The notes beneath the pieces are model-generated. The model did not search any database. It saw only the letters and a program-made list of their open reading frames with translations, and was not told where the DNA came from. From positions 1 to 47,500 of the forward strand of contig RPFO01000060.1 of the NCBI GenBank assembly GCA_009746045.1: a stretch of DNA of 47,500 nt, in the 5' to 3' direction. This DNA is from Mesostigma viride. Lineage: Eukaryota > Streptophyta > Mesostigmatophyceae > Mesostigmatales > Mesostigmataceae. Made by a program: the position numbers and the translations under genes. Shown here in pieces: positions 42,501 to 45,500 of this stretch. The first letter of the stretch is position 1. Every line of letters begins with the position of its first letter.

Positions 42501-45500
42501 CGAAATGTGGTACGCTGTCGCTGCCACCATAGCGGCGTTCATTGTGTTGATGCCATCGAAACGACGTGCGTCCTGCGGTGTCTGTGTTCGATGCTGGTGC
42601 ACCGGTTTTTGTGCGCGTGTGGGAGCATTGGTGGCGTTTCCAGCCCAGATGCTGTCGAGGAAGGAACGGTCCCCCGAAACGTGTTGTTATACGTTTACCC
42701 AGGCTACCTGTCATCATCCTCACTACATGCCATTCTTTGTCCCTTCTTTGTTTCCTCAACGTGCAGCCAATGCTGGGCCATGTCCAACCAGCATGATATG
42801 GTCACATAGTCATACTGTACGACGACATGACGTTTGTCCACGCTAACAACTTCACCCCCATGAACTGATCTACCTTCCATGCTGAGCTGCCACCTCCCAG
42901 GATTTACTGCTCATGGTTTACAGTACGATGTGACATCGATCTGCACTCATGCGCACCTTGTCTCCCAATCATTAACCTTCCTCTCCCCTTCCCCCTATCT
43001 TTGGTGTGCAGATCATGCTGGGCCACATTCAGCTGCAGCAGAACTATGACATGTTACACTTATTTAACTTTCTTCCTCCCCTCCCCCCTCCCCCTATTTC
43101 ACTATCCAGTCCATGCTGGGCCACATCCAGCTGCTGCAGATGATGAACGGGCTGGATATCCCGGTCGACCCCATTGTGCTGGAGATCACCAACAGGTAGG
43201 GATAGAGTGACCATGGATGGGCTGCAGTGATAACAGGTAGGGGATATAGTGACCATGGATGGGCTGCAGTGATATCAGGTAGGGGATATAGTGACAATGG
43301 ATGGGCTGCAGTGATAACAGGTAGGGATATAGTGACCATGGATGGGCTGCAGTGATAACAGGTAGGGATATAGTGACCATGGATGGGCTGCAGTGATAAC
43401 AGGTAGGGGATATAGTGACAATGGATGGGCTGCAGTGATAACAGGTAGGGAATATAGTGACCATGGATGGGCTGCAGTGATATCAGGTAGGGGATATGGT
43501 GACAATGGATGGGCTGCAGTGATAACAGGTAGGGATATAGTGACCATTGATGGGCTGCAGTGATATCAGGTAGGGGATATAGTGACCATTGATGGGCTGC
43601 AGTGATAGCAGGTAGGGATATAGTGACCATGGATGGGCTGCAGTGATAACAGGTAGGGGATATAGTGACAATGGATGGGCTGCAGTGATAACAGGTAGGG
43701 AATATAGTGACCATGGATGGGCTGCAGTGATATCAGGTAGGGGATATAGTGACCATGGATGGGCTGCAGTGATAACAGGTAGGGGATATAGTGACCATGG
43801 ATGGGCTGCAGTGATAACAGGTAGGGATATAGTGACCAGCGCTAAGTGGGGGCGTGGTTGACCCGATGGTGCTGGAGATGGCCGGCAGGTAGAGCGACAG
43901 TGACCACATATGGTGCTACAGTGACTAGTAGCAGCACAGATGGCGACAGCAACCATGAAGCGGGCACGTTTGTTGTGGCCACCACTGACCGGGTTGCAGG
44001 CCTAGAGGGGGAGGTAGATAGGGCAGGGGGGGGGGGGACTATGTGCGGAAGCTCCGCAGCAGGCCGTGCTCTAGGGAACCACTGCTGGGTAGGGGTAAAT
44101 TACCACTTGGAGCAGAGAATTCAGCCTGGAGGTCACCATGTGTTGGGGCAGGAAGTGGCTCTATGGTGCATGCTTTCTCATGATGTAGTTGCCTGTTGTC
44201 GGTGGCCTGTTTTTTCCTGTGACAGACTGCTTTCATTCAACTCCCCTGCGTCCTTTGTGCTGACCGCTGTCTCCCGCAACATGTCATGGCTCTCTTGGTT
44301 GTCTTCCCCATCCCCTTTATTGATGAGCTATTTCTGGTCGCCGCCCCTCTTTCCCCCCCCCCCCCCCCCCCCCCCCTTCTGTCTCCCGCAACATGTCATG
44401 ACTCCCTTGGTTGTCTTCGCCATCCCCTTAATTCATGAGCTATTGCTGGTTTCCACCCCTCCCCCTCTTCCCCCCTCCATGTCTTCTGCTGTGGCGCGCA
44501 GCATGAAGTGGCTGTCCTTTGTCTTCTCTTTCCCAATGTTCGAGAAGTACAACCCGCAGCCACTCGAGGTGGTGCAGGCGCCCACGCCGCCGCCATCACT
44601 CCCACCGCAACCGGTTCCGCCGGAGCTGCCACCGCCTTCGCCCCGTCCACCCAGCCCGCATCCGCCCCCCCCCAGTGCACCAGCTGAGCCGCTGCCCCCT
44701 GGCACGCTGCAGGGGGAATTGTCCAGTGATGACTTGTGGCCCGGTGGGTCTGGCAGGGCCTTCACGGCGTCGCCACCACTGCTGGACGACTTGATGATTT
44801 CAGCAGCAGGCCAGTTTTTAGGGCGGCGGCGGTTGCTGGCCACTGGCAACGGCACGCAGTCGGCCAGCACCACCAACTGCATCGAGCTCCCGCTGCTGTG
44901 CGACCTGGAAGGGATCTCCGGGGCAGCCGAAGAGGTAGTTCTTAAACATCACGCTTTAACGAGAACCCAAAATTGTAGTTAGGTTTTTGCTTCCTGTCTT
45001 TTTAGGAGAGTGGTCTCCGAGGCAGCAGACAAGGCAATCAAGCGCATGCCTTTTGATGGTATGCTAGACCTCATGCTAGAACTCATGCTAGACCTCATGG
45101 TAGACCGCATGGTAGACCTCATGGTAGACCTCATGGTAGACCTCATGGTGGACCTCATGGTGGACCTCATGGTAGACCTCTTGGTAGACCTCTTGGTAGA
45201 CCTCATGGTGGACCTCATGGTGGACCTCATGGTGGACCTCATGCTGGACCTCATGGTGGACCTCAGGTGGACCTCATGGTGGAGCTCGTGGTAGACCTCA
45301 TGGTAAATGTTCATGGTAGACCTTATGGTAGACCTCGTAGTAGACCTCATGGTAAATGTGCATGGTAGACCTCATGGTAGACCTCGTGGTTTTTATAGGT
45401 AGATGTCACAGTATAGTAGTATGTAAACATGTTGATGTTGTATAATTGGAAGCGATGGGTGATGTGGCAGACGAGGTAGCCGATGTCTTATTTGTATTAT

